Source: CAYWRZ01 sp964460845
Lineage (GTDB): Bacteria; Bacteroidota; Bacteroidia; Flavobacteriales_D; UBA2798
Direction of reading: 5' to 3'
DNA length: 64,000 bases
Assembly (NCBI GenBank): GCA_964460845.1
Contig: CAYWRZ010000010.1
Coordinates: forward strand, 1 to 64,000
Of the stretch, positions 1 to 8,159 are shown one piece after another. Made by a program: the position numbers and the translations under genes. Numbering within the stretch: position 1 is the first letter of the stretch; every line of letters starts with the position of its first letter. The notes beneath the pieces were generated by a model, which made no database searches, had not been told where the DNA came from, and worked only from the letters and a program-made list of their open reading frames with translations.

Positions 1-61
1 CGCTTGCTTGTCCCGAATGCTTTCGGGAAAGAGGTCATCGGTTCGACTCCGATATTCTCCA
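1..61 (+). tRNA. 3' part of a tRNA gene (identity not readable)
   Basis: The window opens inside a tRNA. The T arm is clear: stem ATCGG (37-41), loop TTCGACT, stem CCGAT (49-53), then the 3' acceptor strand ATTCTCC (54-60) and discriminator A at 61. CCA is not encoded. The five bases before the T arm, AGGTC (32-36), are a typical class I variable loop. The bases before that do not fold as a normal 7-base anticodon loop; they carry a 6-bp inverted repeat, TCCCGA (11-16) and TCGGGA (23-28). The anticodon cannot be assigned, and the piece could be a rebuilt 3' end at an integration site rather than a working gene. Confidence 0.6.
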
Positions 62-73
62 CTTCTTTTTTTG

Positions 74-105
74 TCCCTGCCATTTGGCGGGGATTTTTGT
101 TTTTC
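74..105 (+). terminator. Rho-independent terminator after the tRNA
   Basis: An 8-bp stem (TCCCTGCC, loop ATTT, GGCGGGGA, with one G-T pair) is followed by a T-rich tail. It lies 13 bases after the tRNA end and would terminate that transcript. Confidence 0.8.
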
Positions 106-222
106 CAATAAGGCGTTGTTATTCGGTTTGTTATAGTTAATTTAGTGAGGCTATCCTGAAATAAAGCTCCGGTTTCGCAGCATCGCAATAGGTTCAGGTA
201 TTATCCTTAAAGTTCCGAACAG

Positions 223-594
223 ATGATACAGACAATAGCACTTATTCTGACGGCATTGGTAGCCCTCGAACACATATATATAGTGTGGATGGAAATGTGT
301 GCCTGGGAAACGGCAGGGAAGAAAACGTTTGGAAAATCCTTGCCGGCCGAATTGTTTAAGCCTACCAAAGGCCTTGCTGCCAATCAGGGATTATATAACG
401 GATTTTTGGTGGCCGGCCTTGTATGGTCTTTCCTTATTTCAGATCCCGATTGGAGCTTTAATGTCCGTTTGTTTTTTTTAGCTTGTGTGGCGGTAGCCGG
501 TATTTTCGGCGCCATAACCGCATCGCGGAAAATATTTTTTGTGCAGGGACTTCCGGCCATTTTGGCCATCCTGTTTACTCTGCTCTCTAAATAA
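223..594 (+). CDS. DUF1304 family membrane protein
   Basis: A 123-residue inner-membrane protein with four predicted membrane segments (about residues 3-22, 54-71, 78-96 and 104-121). The pattern of the DUF1304 family is visible: a His-Ile-Tyr plus Glu-Met-Cys-x-Trp stretch after the first helix (residues 17-28), and the Asn-Gln-Gly-Leu-Tyr-Asn-Gly-Phe motif at the start of the second (residues 54-61). Length matches the family (about 120 residues). The function of DUF1304 proteins is not known. The gene stands alone downstream of the tRNA terminator. Confidence 0.85.
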   Translation: MIQTIALILTALVALEHIYIVWMEMCAWETAGKKTFGKSLPAELFKPTKGLAANQGLYNGFLVAGLVWSFLISDPDWSFNVRLFFLACVAVAGIFGAITASRKIFFVQGLPAILAILFTLLSK

Positions 595-842
595 GCTATT
601 CGCTTAGCGCTGTTTTCCCAAACGAAGCCATCTTATTCCCGCTTCCCGATTCTCTTTTCATTCGTTTTTTCCTTATTCCGACGCAGTGTAGATAGTCATG
701 AAACCCTCGCTATTAAAGGATTCTTCATGTAAATCTATTCTGATCTGTTTTTTGATCAATCACCGGAAACTATTTAAATACCTTTTTATATTTATTTCGT
801 ATCTGAAAAAATTCAGTATTTGTTGTTTTAAAAAATGGTGTG

Positions 843-1367
843 ATGAAAAAACTGGTTTTACTTTTTTTATTTGCCGGTATGGTTGCGACCGGGGCTTCGG
901 CACAGGGATCTTTTTCGCAGTCTGCGGGATTGTCCTTCTTTAGTGCCACGAATGCTACAGGCGCTGCGGGAACCTATTCTCCGCGTTATAATCTGCTCCA
1001 GATTTCGGATGAGATGACCTTTTCGATTGGTACTCATGCTTCGTTGGGCTTTTCGATGAACAGCAGATCGGGTGGTTCTTTGGTGTTGGATCTCCCGGCC
1101 ATGGCAGAGTTGAATCTCGGTCATGCTTCCAGTGAAGACAGCGATGCCGGTTTCGGTGGATTTTTAGGTCTTGGTTTCGGATATAATCTTTTGGCCGGTG
1201 AGGGGCCTTTTGGAGGGTTCACTAACCAAGCTTATGGGCCTGTGTTGGGCGGGGGTATTCGGTTTGAGGTACTGCAACGTTCTTATTACCTCAGAGCATC
1301 GTATCTTATTAGTGTCAATCAAGGCCATAACAATGTGCTGGGGCTGGGTTTTGGGCTAGGGTTCTAA
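843..1367 (+). CDS. Secreted protein of unknown function, possible small outer-membrane beta-barrel
   Basis: A 174-residue protein starting at ATG 843; a GTG lies directly before it at 840 and is less likely. Residues 1-21 form a signal peptide ending in Ala-Ser-Ala-Gln. The mature part is rich in Gly, Ser and aromatics, with alternating patterns (Gly-Leu-Gly-Phe-Gly-Tyr, Leu-Gly-Leu-Gly-Phe-Gly-Leu-Gly-Phe at the end) like strands of a small outer-membrane barrel ending in Phe. No family recognised. About 250 bases without a gene precede it. Confidence 0.7.
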   Translation: MKKLVLLFLFAGMVATGASAQGSFSQSAGLSFFSATNATGAAGTYSPRYNLLQISDEMTFSIGTHASLGFSMNSRSGGSLVLDLPAMAELNLGHASSEDSDAGFGGFLGLGFGYNLLAGEGPFGGFTNQAYGPVLGGGIRFEVLQRSYYLRASYLISVNQGHNNVLGLGFGLGF

Positions 1368-1433
1368 ATGTGTCATAACTGAAGCCTTTGAACCGTTTCG
1401 TTTCAGGAAAGGTATTAGGGCTTTGGTCAACTA

Positions 1434-2222
1434 TCAGCGCACATAAATTTCCCCAATCAGATAAAGCTTCCCCTTTCCGCTGAGCTCTACCCTGTCGTTC
1501 AGGTAGCGGCATTGCAGATGGCCTGTACGTGCCGAAAGCTGTACGGCCGTAAGTTCCGTTTTACCCAATTGCTGCGCCCAGTAGGGCGTTAAGCTGGTGT
1601 GCGCCGAACCGGTTACGGGATCTTCATTAATGCCCGATTGCGGGGCGAAAAAACGGGATACAAAATCAACGTTTTCGCCCCGGGCGGTGACGATAACTCC
1701 CCGGCAATTCAGTCGGGCTATTTTATCGAGCGCAGGACGCAGATCCTTGATTTCCGCTTCCCGAGCAAACACGAGCATATAGTCGGTTTTGCCTTTTAGC
1801 GCCAGTTGCGGACGAATATCGAAACAGGAGGCGAGATCTTCCGACAGTTCGATCGGGATAAGTATATCGGTTGGGAAATTGAGGGTTAGCCATTCGCCTT
1901 TTTTTGTAACGCTAAGCACACCGCTTCGGGGAGAGTAGAATTGAATGCGGTCGCCTTCATAATTTTCGTGGTTGAAGAGCACGTAAGCCGCAGCCAAAGT
2001 TGCGTGTCCGCAGAGATCGACTTCAACCGTAGGGGTGAACCAACGCAAGGTATAGTGCTCGCCGTCTTTTACATAAAATGCCGTTTCGGCGAGGTTATTT
2101 TCTGCGGCTATTTTTTGCAGCAGATCATCGTCAGGCCATTTTTCGAGCGGACAAACGGCTGCCGGATTTCCCGAAAAAACCTGTTCGGCAAAGGCATCTA
2201 TCTGATAAATTTTTTGTTTCAT
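1434..2222 (-). CDS. PhzF family isomerase/epimerase
   Basis: A 262-residue member of the PhzF/YddE family, cytosolic enzymes with a diaminopimelate-epimerase fold. Seen: the N-terminal Asp-Ala-Phe plus Phe-x-Gly-Asn-Pro-Ala-Ala-Val motif (residues 9-22); the Asn-Leu-Ala-Glu-Thr-Ala-Phe motif whose Glu is the catalytic base in PhzF; Asp-Leu-Cys-Gly-His-Ala-Thr-Leu-Ala; and near the C-terminus Glu-Asp-Pro-Val-Thr-Gly-Ser-Ala-His. ATG at 2222 is taken as start; a GTG two codons upstream is possible. It lies 26 bases downstream of the DUF4256 gene on the same strand, so the two are probably cotranscribed. No phenazine genes are nearby, so the substrate is unknown. Confidence 0.9.
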   Translation of the reverse strand: MKQKIYQIDAFAEQVFSGNPAAVCPLEKWPDDDLLQKIAAENNLAETAFYVKDGEHYTLRWFTPTVEVDLCGHATLAAAYVLFNHENYEGDRIQFYSPRSGVLSVTKKGEWLTLNFPTDILIPIELSEDLASCFDIRPQLALKGKTDYMLVFAREAEIKDLRPALDKIARLNCRGVIVTARGENVDFVSRFFAPQSGINEDPVTGSAHTSLTPYWAQQLGKTELTAVQLSARTGHLQCRYLNDRVELSGKGKLYLIGEIYVR

Positions 2223-2248
2223 TTGCACGCTTGAGTGGAGGGAAGAAT

Positions 2249-2815
2249 TTATACGCGTAACAAGCCTCTAAATCCTCGGGCGGCATAGTACGATTCGGCG
2301 CCGTTGTGATAGATAAACACATGGCCGTAGCGCCAGTCACCAAAAATAGCACCACCGGCTTTTCGTATGTCGTCAGGTGTTTTTATCCAGCTCGAAGTTT
2401 TGGTGTCGAATTTACCCAGTGTTTGCAGTTCCCGGTATTCTTTTTCCGACAGCAGCGCTATTCCCATTTCGGCGGCTATGCCCTCTGCGCTGTGCCGGGG
2501 TTTATGTTCCTTTCGCGATTCGAGCGCTTCCGGGTCGTAACAGAGGCTTCGGCGCCCTTTCGGACTTTCGGGAGCACAATCACAGAACAGCAGTTCGCCC
2601 GATTTTTTATCACTACCTATCACATCCGGTTCGCCTTCGGTGAGTTCCATTTCCCGCAGCGACCAAAGCTTTTCGGGCTGGGCTTCCAAACGCGTTTGCA
2701 CATCTTCCCATTCTATTCCTTTGTGACGGGATTTGTGTTTCTCAAAACGTGTTTTCAGCGTGCCGAGCAGCTCTTTTTTTTCTTCGGCCGACAATTGTTT
2801 TTTATTTTTTTTCAT
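2249..2815 (-). CDS. DUF4256 domain-containing protein
   Basis: A 188-residue soluble protein matching the DUF4256 family by its pattern: a Lys-rich N-terminus, then Glu-Trp-x-x-Val, a Gly-Glu-Pro-Asp-Val segment, Phe-x-Asp-Cys-Ala-x-Glu-Ser-Pro-x-Gly-Arg-Arg, and the C-terminal Gly-Gly-Ala-Ile-Phe-Gly-Asp-x-Arg-Tyr with Tyr-His-Asn-Gly-Ala-Glu-Ser-Tyr-Tyr. Function unknown. It precedes the phzF-like gene in a likely two-gene operon. The 279 bases upstream (2816-3094) hold no gene; a reverse-strand TACATTTG at 3012-3005 could be its -7 promoter box. Confidence 0.85.
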   Translation of the reverse strand: MKKNKKQLSAEEKKELLGTLKTRFEKHKSRHKGIEWEDVQTRLEAQPEKLWSLREMELTEGEPDVIGSDKKSGELLFCDCAPESPKGRRSLCYDPEALESRKEHKPRHSAEGIAAEMGIALLSEKEYRELQTLGKFDTKTSSWIKTPDDIRKAGGAIFGDWRYGHVFIYHNGAESYYAARGFRGLLRV

Positions 2816-3094
2816 CAGCTATCGATTTTTTAGGAATAAACTGTTTTTTAAAAGCGCTATAAAATGAACGCTAAGCACTTAAATTACCAATTAAAAAGCT
2901 TCGTCCTTGTAGGGTGGAGCAGATCGCATCCGATTCTTTTTAGACTGCGCTTAGTTTGTGCCATAAACCGTATCGCGCGCAACTTCTCATCGGGCTACAG
3001 CTTACAAATGTAGTGATGCGCCTACAAATTTTCAGCTTATTTTTTAAAAAAAGAAAGCCATAAGAATGGAAAAAGAAGATACAGCAAAAGGATC

Positions 3095-5047
3095 TTATAA
3101 TCGCTTTATGCTTATGTTTTTTAAGTAAGCGCGTGCTTTACCTTTTAAAAACAGCCGTATTTCTAAAGGCCCTGTATAAGTATCTTTTAGCAAAAAAGTG
3201 AATGCCGCTTTTTTACGTAAATGCTGGCCGGGAGCGAGTGTAAATTCTTTTTTCCCCAGCACCTGAGCGCCGTAATTGTTAACTACATCTATGGAAAGAA
3301 AAGTTTCTGTGTCGTCGGCATCAAGTAAGCCGGTTTCAAAATTAACCCGGTACTGACCTTTTCGAAGTCCGATAAAGGGTCCGAAAAAAAGAAAATCGTT
3401 AACCGGCTTTACCGAGTCATTTTTGATAAGTGCCTCTTGTCCATTTAATTCCGGAATCGTACTCAGTTGCGAATGCCTGAGCTGGAACCACGACAAGGGT
3501 AATTCAAGGCTGTCGATAACCTTATACCGGCACAACTGAAGGCCGCGCAGGGTAAACGGGTCGCCTGCCCGGGCAAGAAAATAGCCGTGTTCGATACGGT
3601 TATCGGCAAAAGAGTCGAGCCAATGATTGCCTACAAGGTACAGCGTATCCTGTTGCATCACCGAGCTTACCATACGCCGGCCCCGTGGCGCTTCCGTATC
3701 CCAGGTAATGGCTTTGATTCGGTCGGGATAAACGGCGGCTAAGTTGTACGACATCCAATAATCGCCAAGTAGTCCGCAGTTGCCCAGTTCCAGACTTATT
3801 TCTTTGATTTCGGTGGCCGAAAGGTTTACCAGTGGGTGATACTTTTCATTGCGCTGAATAAGGGCGTTTACACTGGCAGACAGTGTTACACAGAGCAGCA
3901 ATCCGGCCGCCATTCGGTAAAGGATGCCTGAGCGCAACCGATCGGTGCCCAGGCACAAGGTGATAAGCAGAAGAAAATAGCTAAACGTATAATAGCGGCT
4001 GTGATAGTCGTTGAGCTCTACCCAGTAAGAAGCGGTAACCGCTAAGAATGTGAGCACACTTGCGCCGAAGAAAAAAAGCCACAGCGTTCTTGAAGCAGGG
4101 TTATAAGCGCGTTTCCAGGCCGCATATCCAAACAGCAGCAGTAGCAACGCAATAAACACCGAATGGAAGGAAATCAGCACATTTCGGACAGTGAAAAGAA
4201 AGGTTCTTTTGATGCTGTCCACAACCGTCGAAAAGCCCGACTGTATATGCGATACAGGCGAGAATATGGTGTCGTACGAAATAGGATGCATTTCGGCATG
4301 GCTTTTGGCGAAAGACAGAAAAAGATAACCGCTAATAAGCGCTGCCAAAAAGGGCCATAAACCGGCCGACAAGCGTTTTTTATCGATCTGCACCGTTATT
4401 TCCTCTTCTTTCAGACTTGTGCGGATATAAGCGCGGAATAACACGATAAGGAACAGCGGAAGAATAAAAAGACCCAGATCGCTTATCCATACCGACAGCA
4501 TAAAGCTCAGCGTCGAAAAAAAGAGTAATGCGTTATGCCTGCGCAACGAAATACCCGGTTTTCTTATTTTATTCCATAAGAACAGCGATAATCCCAGTAG
4601 AAAAAGCTGAGGTGCGTAGGGATGGCTTATTTGCAGATGAAAATCAAAAGCCTGAAGCGGGAAAAACCAAAGTACACAGAGCAAAAGTTTTGGAAGTGTA
4701 CGACCGATAAATGTGCTGATCAGCCAAAAACCGGCTGTCAGGAAAAGGTAGTGTACGATCGAAATGCTCCATATTGCAGAAGCGCCGAACCATTTTACCG
4801 GCAACGATGCCACCATAGGCACCAGGCTGCCGAGCCTGTCTTGTCCCCAAAAATAAAGGTCGTCGGGAAATTTAAAGTAATGTGCCATCAGCACGTGTAT
4901 GGCGCTGTCGGACGAAAACCGCGCGTAAAAAACCGGGGCGAATAACAAGAAAGAGGTCACGATCAGCAAGCCGACTGTAAGGCAGTAGCTATACTTGATT
5001 AGGTGAGGCGGAAAACTATTTTTTGATTTTTGAGGCGCTAAAGACAT
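3095..5047 (-). CDS. Multi-membrane-span protein resembling GT-C glycosyltransferases
   Basis: A 650-residue protein with about eleven to thirteen predicted membrane helices in residues 20-410 and a soluble C-terminal part of about 240 residues. After the first helix comes a Ser-Ser-Asp-Ser-Ala-Ile-His segment, in the position where GT-C enzymes (ArnT, PMT, GtrII-like) carry their acidic catalytic residue in the first outer loop, followed by a Gly-Gln-Asp-Arg-Leu-Gly-Ser motif. The last 110 residues look like a beta-sandwich. The assignment to GT-C is by topology and loop pattern only; no close family is recognised. It is transcribed alone. Confidence 0.55.
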   Translation of the reverse strand: MSLAPQKSKNSFPPHLIKYSYCLTVGLLIVTSFLLFAPVFYARFSSDSAIHVLMAHYFKFPDDLYFWGQDRLGSLVPMVASLPVKWFGASAIWSISIVHYLFLTAGFWLISTFIGRTLPKLLLCVLWFFPLQAFDFHLQISHPYAPQLFLLGLSLFLWNKIRKPGISLRRHNALLFFSTLSFMLSVWISDLGLFILPLFLIVLFRAYIRTSLKEEEITVQIDKKRLSAGLWPFLAALISGYLFLSFAKSHAEMHPISYDTIFSPVSHIQSGFSTVVDSIKRTFLFTVRNVLISFHSVFIALLLLLFGYAAWKRAYNPASRTLWLFFFGASVLTFLAVTASYWVELNDYHSRYYTFSYFLLLITLCLGTDRLRSGILYRMAAGLLLCVTLSASVNALIQRNEKYHPLVNLSATEIKEISLELGNCGLLGDYWMSYNLAAVYPDRIKAITWDTEAPRGRRMVSSVMQQDTLYLVGNHWLDSFADNRIEHGYFLARAGDPFTLRGLQLCRYKVIDSLELPLSWFQLRHSQLSTIPELNGQEALIKNDSVKPVNDFLFFGPFIGLRKGQYRVNFETGLLDADDTETFLSIDVVNNYGAQVLGKKEFTLAPGQHLRKKAAFTFLLKDTYTGPLEIRLFLKGKARAYLKNISIKRL

Positions 5048-5170
5048 TCCAAAAACAAGTTCAACAAAATAATAAAAAAGGGCTAATCAGTCTGTTAAAC
5101 TTGCAAATAAACAAATATCCGGACAAGTTGTAGAATTTATTCCCAGTTTGGAAATCTGAAGTGCAAACTA

Positions 5171-5827
5171 TTACAAGGTGGACACCAACAGGCGATCACA
5201 GACCATTTTACTCAGCGTTTCCGAAGTTTTTCGACCGTAATTCACGATCATGCTGCCGTCGAAAGTTTCGACCGACTTTATTTTCAGCTTTAGGCCCAGG
5301 CGCAGCTCCCGGCTGTTAAGGAATTTGAGAAACTCTTCCGACGAATGCGTGACCGCCGCCAGCTTTACCTCTTGTCCGGCCTGGCATTCGCTCAGCTTTG
5401 TATAGCTTACCCATTCGATACGCCCTTCCTTATCGGGAATAGGGGAGCCATGCGGATCAATTTTCGGATAAGCCAGCAGCTCGTCCATTTTTTCAAAAAA
5501 TTCGGGCGAATGAATATGCTCGATTTGTTCGGCGATTTCGTGCACCTGCTCCCAGCCGAAGCCCATTTTTTCGACGAGAAACATCTCCGTAAGCCGATGT
5601 TTTCGGATGATCAGCGCCGCCGCCTTTTTGCCTTTTTCGCTGAGCTTTAGTGGTTTGTAGCTTTCGTAATGCACCAGCTTTTTTTCGGCCAGCTTTTTCA
5701 TCATACTGTTTACCGTAGGCATCTTTATCTCCAGATGCCTGCTCAGATCATTCACGCTGACCTCGCCTTTTTCGTTGGCCAGGTTAAAAAGCGCTTTCAG
5801 GTAATTTTCTTCCGTTAAAGAGTGCAT
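5171..5827 (-). CDS. DtxR/MntR family metal-dependent transcriptional regulator
   Basis: A 218-residue repressor-type regulator. Residues 1-60 form the winged helix-turn-helix; 61-125 form the dimerisation and metal-binding part with the family pattern His-Arg-Leu-x-Glu-x-Phe-Leu and Glu-x-x-Glu-His-Ile-His; then Pro-His-Gly-x-Pro-Ile-Pro, and a C-terminal FeoA/SH3-like domain (about 140-216). Family members sense Mn(II) or Fe(II) and control metal uptake. The gene is divergent from a His-rich secreted protein and a DUF4625 lipoprotein, which suggests these as targets. A reverse-strand TAAATTTG at 5839-5832 lies just before the start and may be its -7 box. Confidence 0.92.
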   Translation of the reverse strand: MHSLTEENYLKALFNLANEKGEVSVNDLSRHLEIKMPTVNSMMKKLAEKKLVHYESYKPLKLSEKGKKAAALIIRKHRLTEMFLVEKMGFGWEQVHEIAEQIEHIHSPEFFEKMDELLAYPKIDPHGSPIPDKEGRIEWVSYTKLSECQAGQEVKLAAVTHSSEEFLKFLNSRELRLGLKLKIKSVETFDGSMIVNYGRKTSETLSKMVCDRLLVSTL

Positions 5828-5958
5828 AAAACAAATTTACACATTATTACGGGTCACCCTAACCGAGACTTTAGCATCATTCTTCCGTTTCTCTATCAAT
5901 CTAACAGGTTGTTAAATAATTAGTTATATACCATAAAGCAAAGTGCCGAAAATTATTT

Positions 5959-5973
5959 TGCAATAATGTTGCA
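5959..5973. promoter_or_regulatory. Palindromic operator candidate 1 (TGCAA-N5-TTGCA)
   Basis: Perfect inverted repeat TGCAA TAATG TTGCA, about 80 bases before the start of the His-rich secreted protein. The same arms and spacer length recur at 5999-6013; the centres are 40 bases apart, near four helical turns, so the two would face the same side of DNA. The regulator is not proven; the divergent DtxR-type gene or a Fur/Zur-type protein encoded elsewhere are candidates. Confidence 0.6.
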
Positions 5974-5997
5974 TTTTTTGATTCATCCGTCGTATTA

Positions 5998-6014
5998 TTG
6001 CAACACTGTTGCAA
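5998..6014. promoter_or_regulatory. Palindromic operator candidate 2 (TTGCAAC-N3-GTTGCAA)
   Basis: A perfect palindrome with 7-bp arms and a 3-base spacer that contains the same TGCAA-N5-TTGCA core as the copy at 5959-5973. It lies 38 bases before the start codon at 6052, where bound protein would block transcription of the His-rich protein gene. Confidence 0.65.
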
Positions 6015-6051
6015 CAGAAAAAACAATTTTTTTTCCTTAATTCCATTTCTC

Positions 6052-6978
6052 ATGAAAAAAATTTTCCTTCTGCTTTTTTCCGTTTGTGCAGGTATTGACG
6101 CGCAGGCGCAGCATGATACGCTGAAAAACCACGCATCCGGTTTGCCGCTCGATACCGATCAGTACACCGCACCCTCGCAATGGGGGTATTACCTCGGACA
6201 TAACTACAAATACCAGCAGCAGTTTGCCGAGAAATATTATGTATCGGGCCACACGCACGTGATCGGTGTGGTTGCGCACCTCACCGGCACCTATACCAAT
6301 GGGCACAACGAAGCGTTCTTCAGGGTGTTTGAGGTAGGAACTAACGGACTGCCCGGCACGGAGCTGGAGCACGGTCATGCCGATTTCGAAGATCTCGATC
6401 TGAGCGGCGGTGCTACGGTAGTGCTTTTTCACCACGAAGCTCATGCCGAAGACAGCTTTTTTGTGTCGTTCGACCTCGGTGACTACGCGCACGGCGGACA
6501 CGAAGGCGATACTATCGGTTTGCTCTATGCCCCCGACGGTAGCCGCGATGCTGCCGATTTGGCCAATTTCGGGCGCAACGTGATTCAGGAGCATAGCCAC
6601 TCTTCGGTCGTGTGGAAAGATTTTTATTCGCAAAACTTTACGCCGGTAGCTACGCACCTTGCCATTTACCCGATTGTGGAGCTCGACCATGTGGGCATTT
6701 CTTCGGTTTTTGCGCATGGACTTACACTTTCGGCACCTTATCCCAATCCGGCGGTAGATCAGATTTATATTCCTTTTTCGCTCGATGCCCCCGATCAGAT
6801 CAGCATCGAAATAATGGACATGAGTGGACGAATCGTGTACCGTACGTCTAAAGGATCCCTTTCGGCGGGAACACACCTCGAGACTATCGGTATCGGATCA
6901 CTTGAGGCAGGGTACTACAACGTAGTAATTCGTTCCGGAAAAGCGGCATTGGCTACACGCATCCTCAAAGGATTGTAA
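6052..6978 (+). CDS. His-rich secreted protein with T9SS type A sorting domain
   Basis: A 308-residue protein. ATG 6052 is chosen because it begins the signal peptide (Met-Lys-Lys-Ile-Phe-Leu, cleavage near Ala-Gln-Ala-Gln, residue 20); an in-frame codon at 5998 lies inside operator 2. The central part (about 25-220) is unusually rich in His, with clusters such as His-Thr-His, Glu-His-Gly-His, His-His-Glu-Ala-His, His-Gly-Gly-His and Glu-His-Ser-His. The last 75 residues match a T9SS type A tail (Tyr-Pro-Asn-Pro-Ala near its start, then Met-Asp-Met-Ser-Gly-Arg). Inference: a surface or secreted metal-binding protein under metal control. It is followed by a terminator and then the DUF4625 lipoprotein. 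Confidence 0.75.
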   Translation: MKKIFLLLFSVCAGIDAQAQHDTLKNHASGLPLDTDQYTAPSQWGYYLGHNYKYQQQFAEKYYVSGHTHVIGVVAHLTGTYTNGHNEAFFRVFEVGTNGLPGTELEHGHADFEDLDLSGGATVVLFHHEAHAEDSFFVSFDLGDYAHGGHEGDTIGLLYAPDGSRDAADLANFGRNVIQEHSHSSVVWKDFYSQNFTPVATHLAIYPIVELDHVGISSVFAHGLTLSAPYPNPAVDQIYIPFSLDAPDQISIEIMDMSGRIVYRTSKGSLSAGTHLETIGIGSLEAGYYNVVIRSGKAALATRILKGL

Positions 6979-6984
6979 ATACAG

Positions 6985-7026
6985 AGAAAGAGAGGGGAAG
7001 AACAAGCTTTCTCTCTCTTTCTTTTT
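6985..7026 (+). terminator. Rho-independent terminator between His-rich protein and DUF4625 gene
   Basis: A 10-bp stem AGAAAGAGAG / CTCTCTTTCT with an 18-base loop followed by five T. It probably stops part of the transcript, so the downstream lipoprotein may be made at a lower level. Confidence 0.65.
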
Positions 7027-7043
7027 ACCTAAATATTATACAG

Positions 7044-7874
7044 ATGAAGCTTCGATACGCATTCTCCAAACGCCTTCGTGCAGGTATGTTGCTTTTGCTG
7101 ATTTCGTCAGTATGGCTGGCTTGTGAAGAGAAAAACACACTGCCCGATACCAGCGCGAATACGGCTCCGGTGATTACCCTTCTTTCGCAGTCGGTGCCGG
7201 TGCAAACTACCACGCTTTGCGGAGCCTCTTTCAGCAATGTGCTTCATCTCAATACCGGCGATACTTTACGGTTAACGTTTCGTTTCGAAGGGGTTAACGC
7301 TTTGGCGCAATACAAGCTCGATGTACATAATAATTTCGATTGTCATTCGCACAAATCGCGGAGCATACCCTGGTCGGTGCTGCGGATAGTTCCCCTTTCG
7401 GGAAATGCGCAGACGGTGACCGAAACGCTTGTTATTCCTGAAGATGCGGCGGCGGGTAATTACCATTTTATGCTCAGGTTGCTCGATGTGTTGGGCAACG
7501 AAGCCGAATTTGTCGAATTTAACGTAGTGCTGACGAATCCTGAAGATACCGAGCCTCCTGTGATAAGCCTTACTACACCTTCGGCCGAAACGCTTGCTGT
7601 CGAAGCGGGTAATGCGCTACTGCTCGAAGGATTGATTACCGACAATCATTCCTTGAAAAACGGACGCTTTGAATTGTCTTATACCGATGCGGCCCAAACT
7701 ACCTTTCAGGTACAGCAATTCTTTTTTCATTCTTCACCCCACACCTCATTTACCCTGCAAACCTCCTATACCATTCCCGTTTATGCGGTAAAAGGCGAGG
7801 CTGTATTTCTGCTTCAGGCTTACGACGAAGTCAATAATATCGGGCAGAAAAGGCTTCTCGTTCACATTCTGTAA
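7044..7874 (+). CDS. DUF4625 domain lipoprotein
   Basis: A 276-residue lipoprotein: a signal peptide with lipobox Leu-Ala-Cys (about residues 25-27). The body shows the DUF4625 pattern, repeated Ig-like beta-strand segments, with a His-Asn-Asn-Phe-Asp-Cys-His-Ser-His-Lys stretch near residue 95 that could bind metal, and Pro-Glu-Asp-Ala-Ala-Ala-Gly-Asn-Tyr-His-Phe further on. A second Ig-like unit starts near Asp-Thr-Glu-Pro-Pro-Val-Ile (about 170). The function of DUF4625 is not established. It follows the His-rich T9SS cargo by 65 bases with a terminator in between, and both probably belong to one metal-linked locus. Confidence 0.75.
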   Translation: MKLRYAFSKRLRAGMLLLLISSVWLACEEKNTLPDTSANTAPVITLLSQSVPVQTTTLCGASFSNVLHLNTGDTLRLTFRFEGVNALAQYKLDVHNNFDCHSHKSRSIPWSVLRIVPLSGNAQTVTETLVIPEDAAAGNYHFMLRLLDVLGNEAEFVEFNVVLTNPEDTEPPVISLTTPSAETLAVEAGNALLLEGLITDNHSLKNGRFELSYTDAAQTTFQVQQFFFHSSPHTSFTLQTSYTIPVYAVKGEAVFLLQAYDEVNNIGQKRLLVHIL

Positions 7875-7924
7875 GCAGAATGGCTTCGAGGCTTTTAACG
7901 TAAAACGAGGCCGCTATTCTTTTC

Positions 7925-7954
7925 TTGAAAATTTGCCCGAAAGTCTTAACTTTA
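7925..7954 (+). promoter_or_regulatory. Bacteroidota-type promoter for the DUF6132-thioredoxin pair
   Basis: TTG (7925-7927), 19 bases, then TAACTTTA (7947-7954), close to the TTTG-N19-TAnnTTTG consensus. The box ends four bases before the GTG start at 7959, so the message may be leaderless. Confidence 0.5.
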
Positions 7955-7958
7955 GAGG

Positions 7959-8159
7959 GTGAAAAAAAGTGTGCTTTTTGCGGTCTCAGGTGCAGTTGTA
8001 GGTGCTTTAGCAGGGTACCTTTATTACCGATTTTACGGTTGCGACGGTTCCTGTTCGATTACCTCCAGTCCGTGGCGCAGCAGCCTGTACGGCACTTTAA
8101 TGGGTGCCTTGCTGGGTAGCCTGTTTGTACCCGGTAAACGAAGAAAACCCCAGTCATGA
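7959..8159 (+). CDS. DUF6132 family small membrane protein
   Basis: A 66-residue protein with GTG start. Two membrane helices (about residues 5-25 and 42-57) with Gly-rich faces flank a loop with two Cys (Tyr-Gly-Cys-Asp-Gly-Ser-Cys-Ser-Ile), the signature of DUF6132. The C-terminus is basic. Its stop overlaps the start of the thioredoxin gene (ATGA), so the two are translationally coupled. The pairing of a two-Cys membrane protein with a thioredoxin suggests a thiol redox role, which is inference. Confidence 0.75.
   Translation: MKKSVLFAVSGAVVGALAGYLYYRFYGCDGSCSITSSPWRSSLYGTLMGALLGSLFVPGKRRKPQS

Noticed and set aside
698..943. Small open frame of 81 codons on the + strand
   Set aside because: Low-complexity Phe/Lys-rich product overlapping the signal peptide of the gene at 843 in another frame; no support.
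2816..3094. Possible degraded mobile element in the gene-free stretch before the DUF4256 gene
   Set aside because: Only short direct repeats (TACAAAT at 3003 and 3023) and an ordinary promoter-like box were seen; no transposase remnant or terminal repeats.
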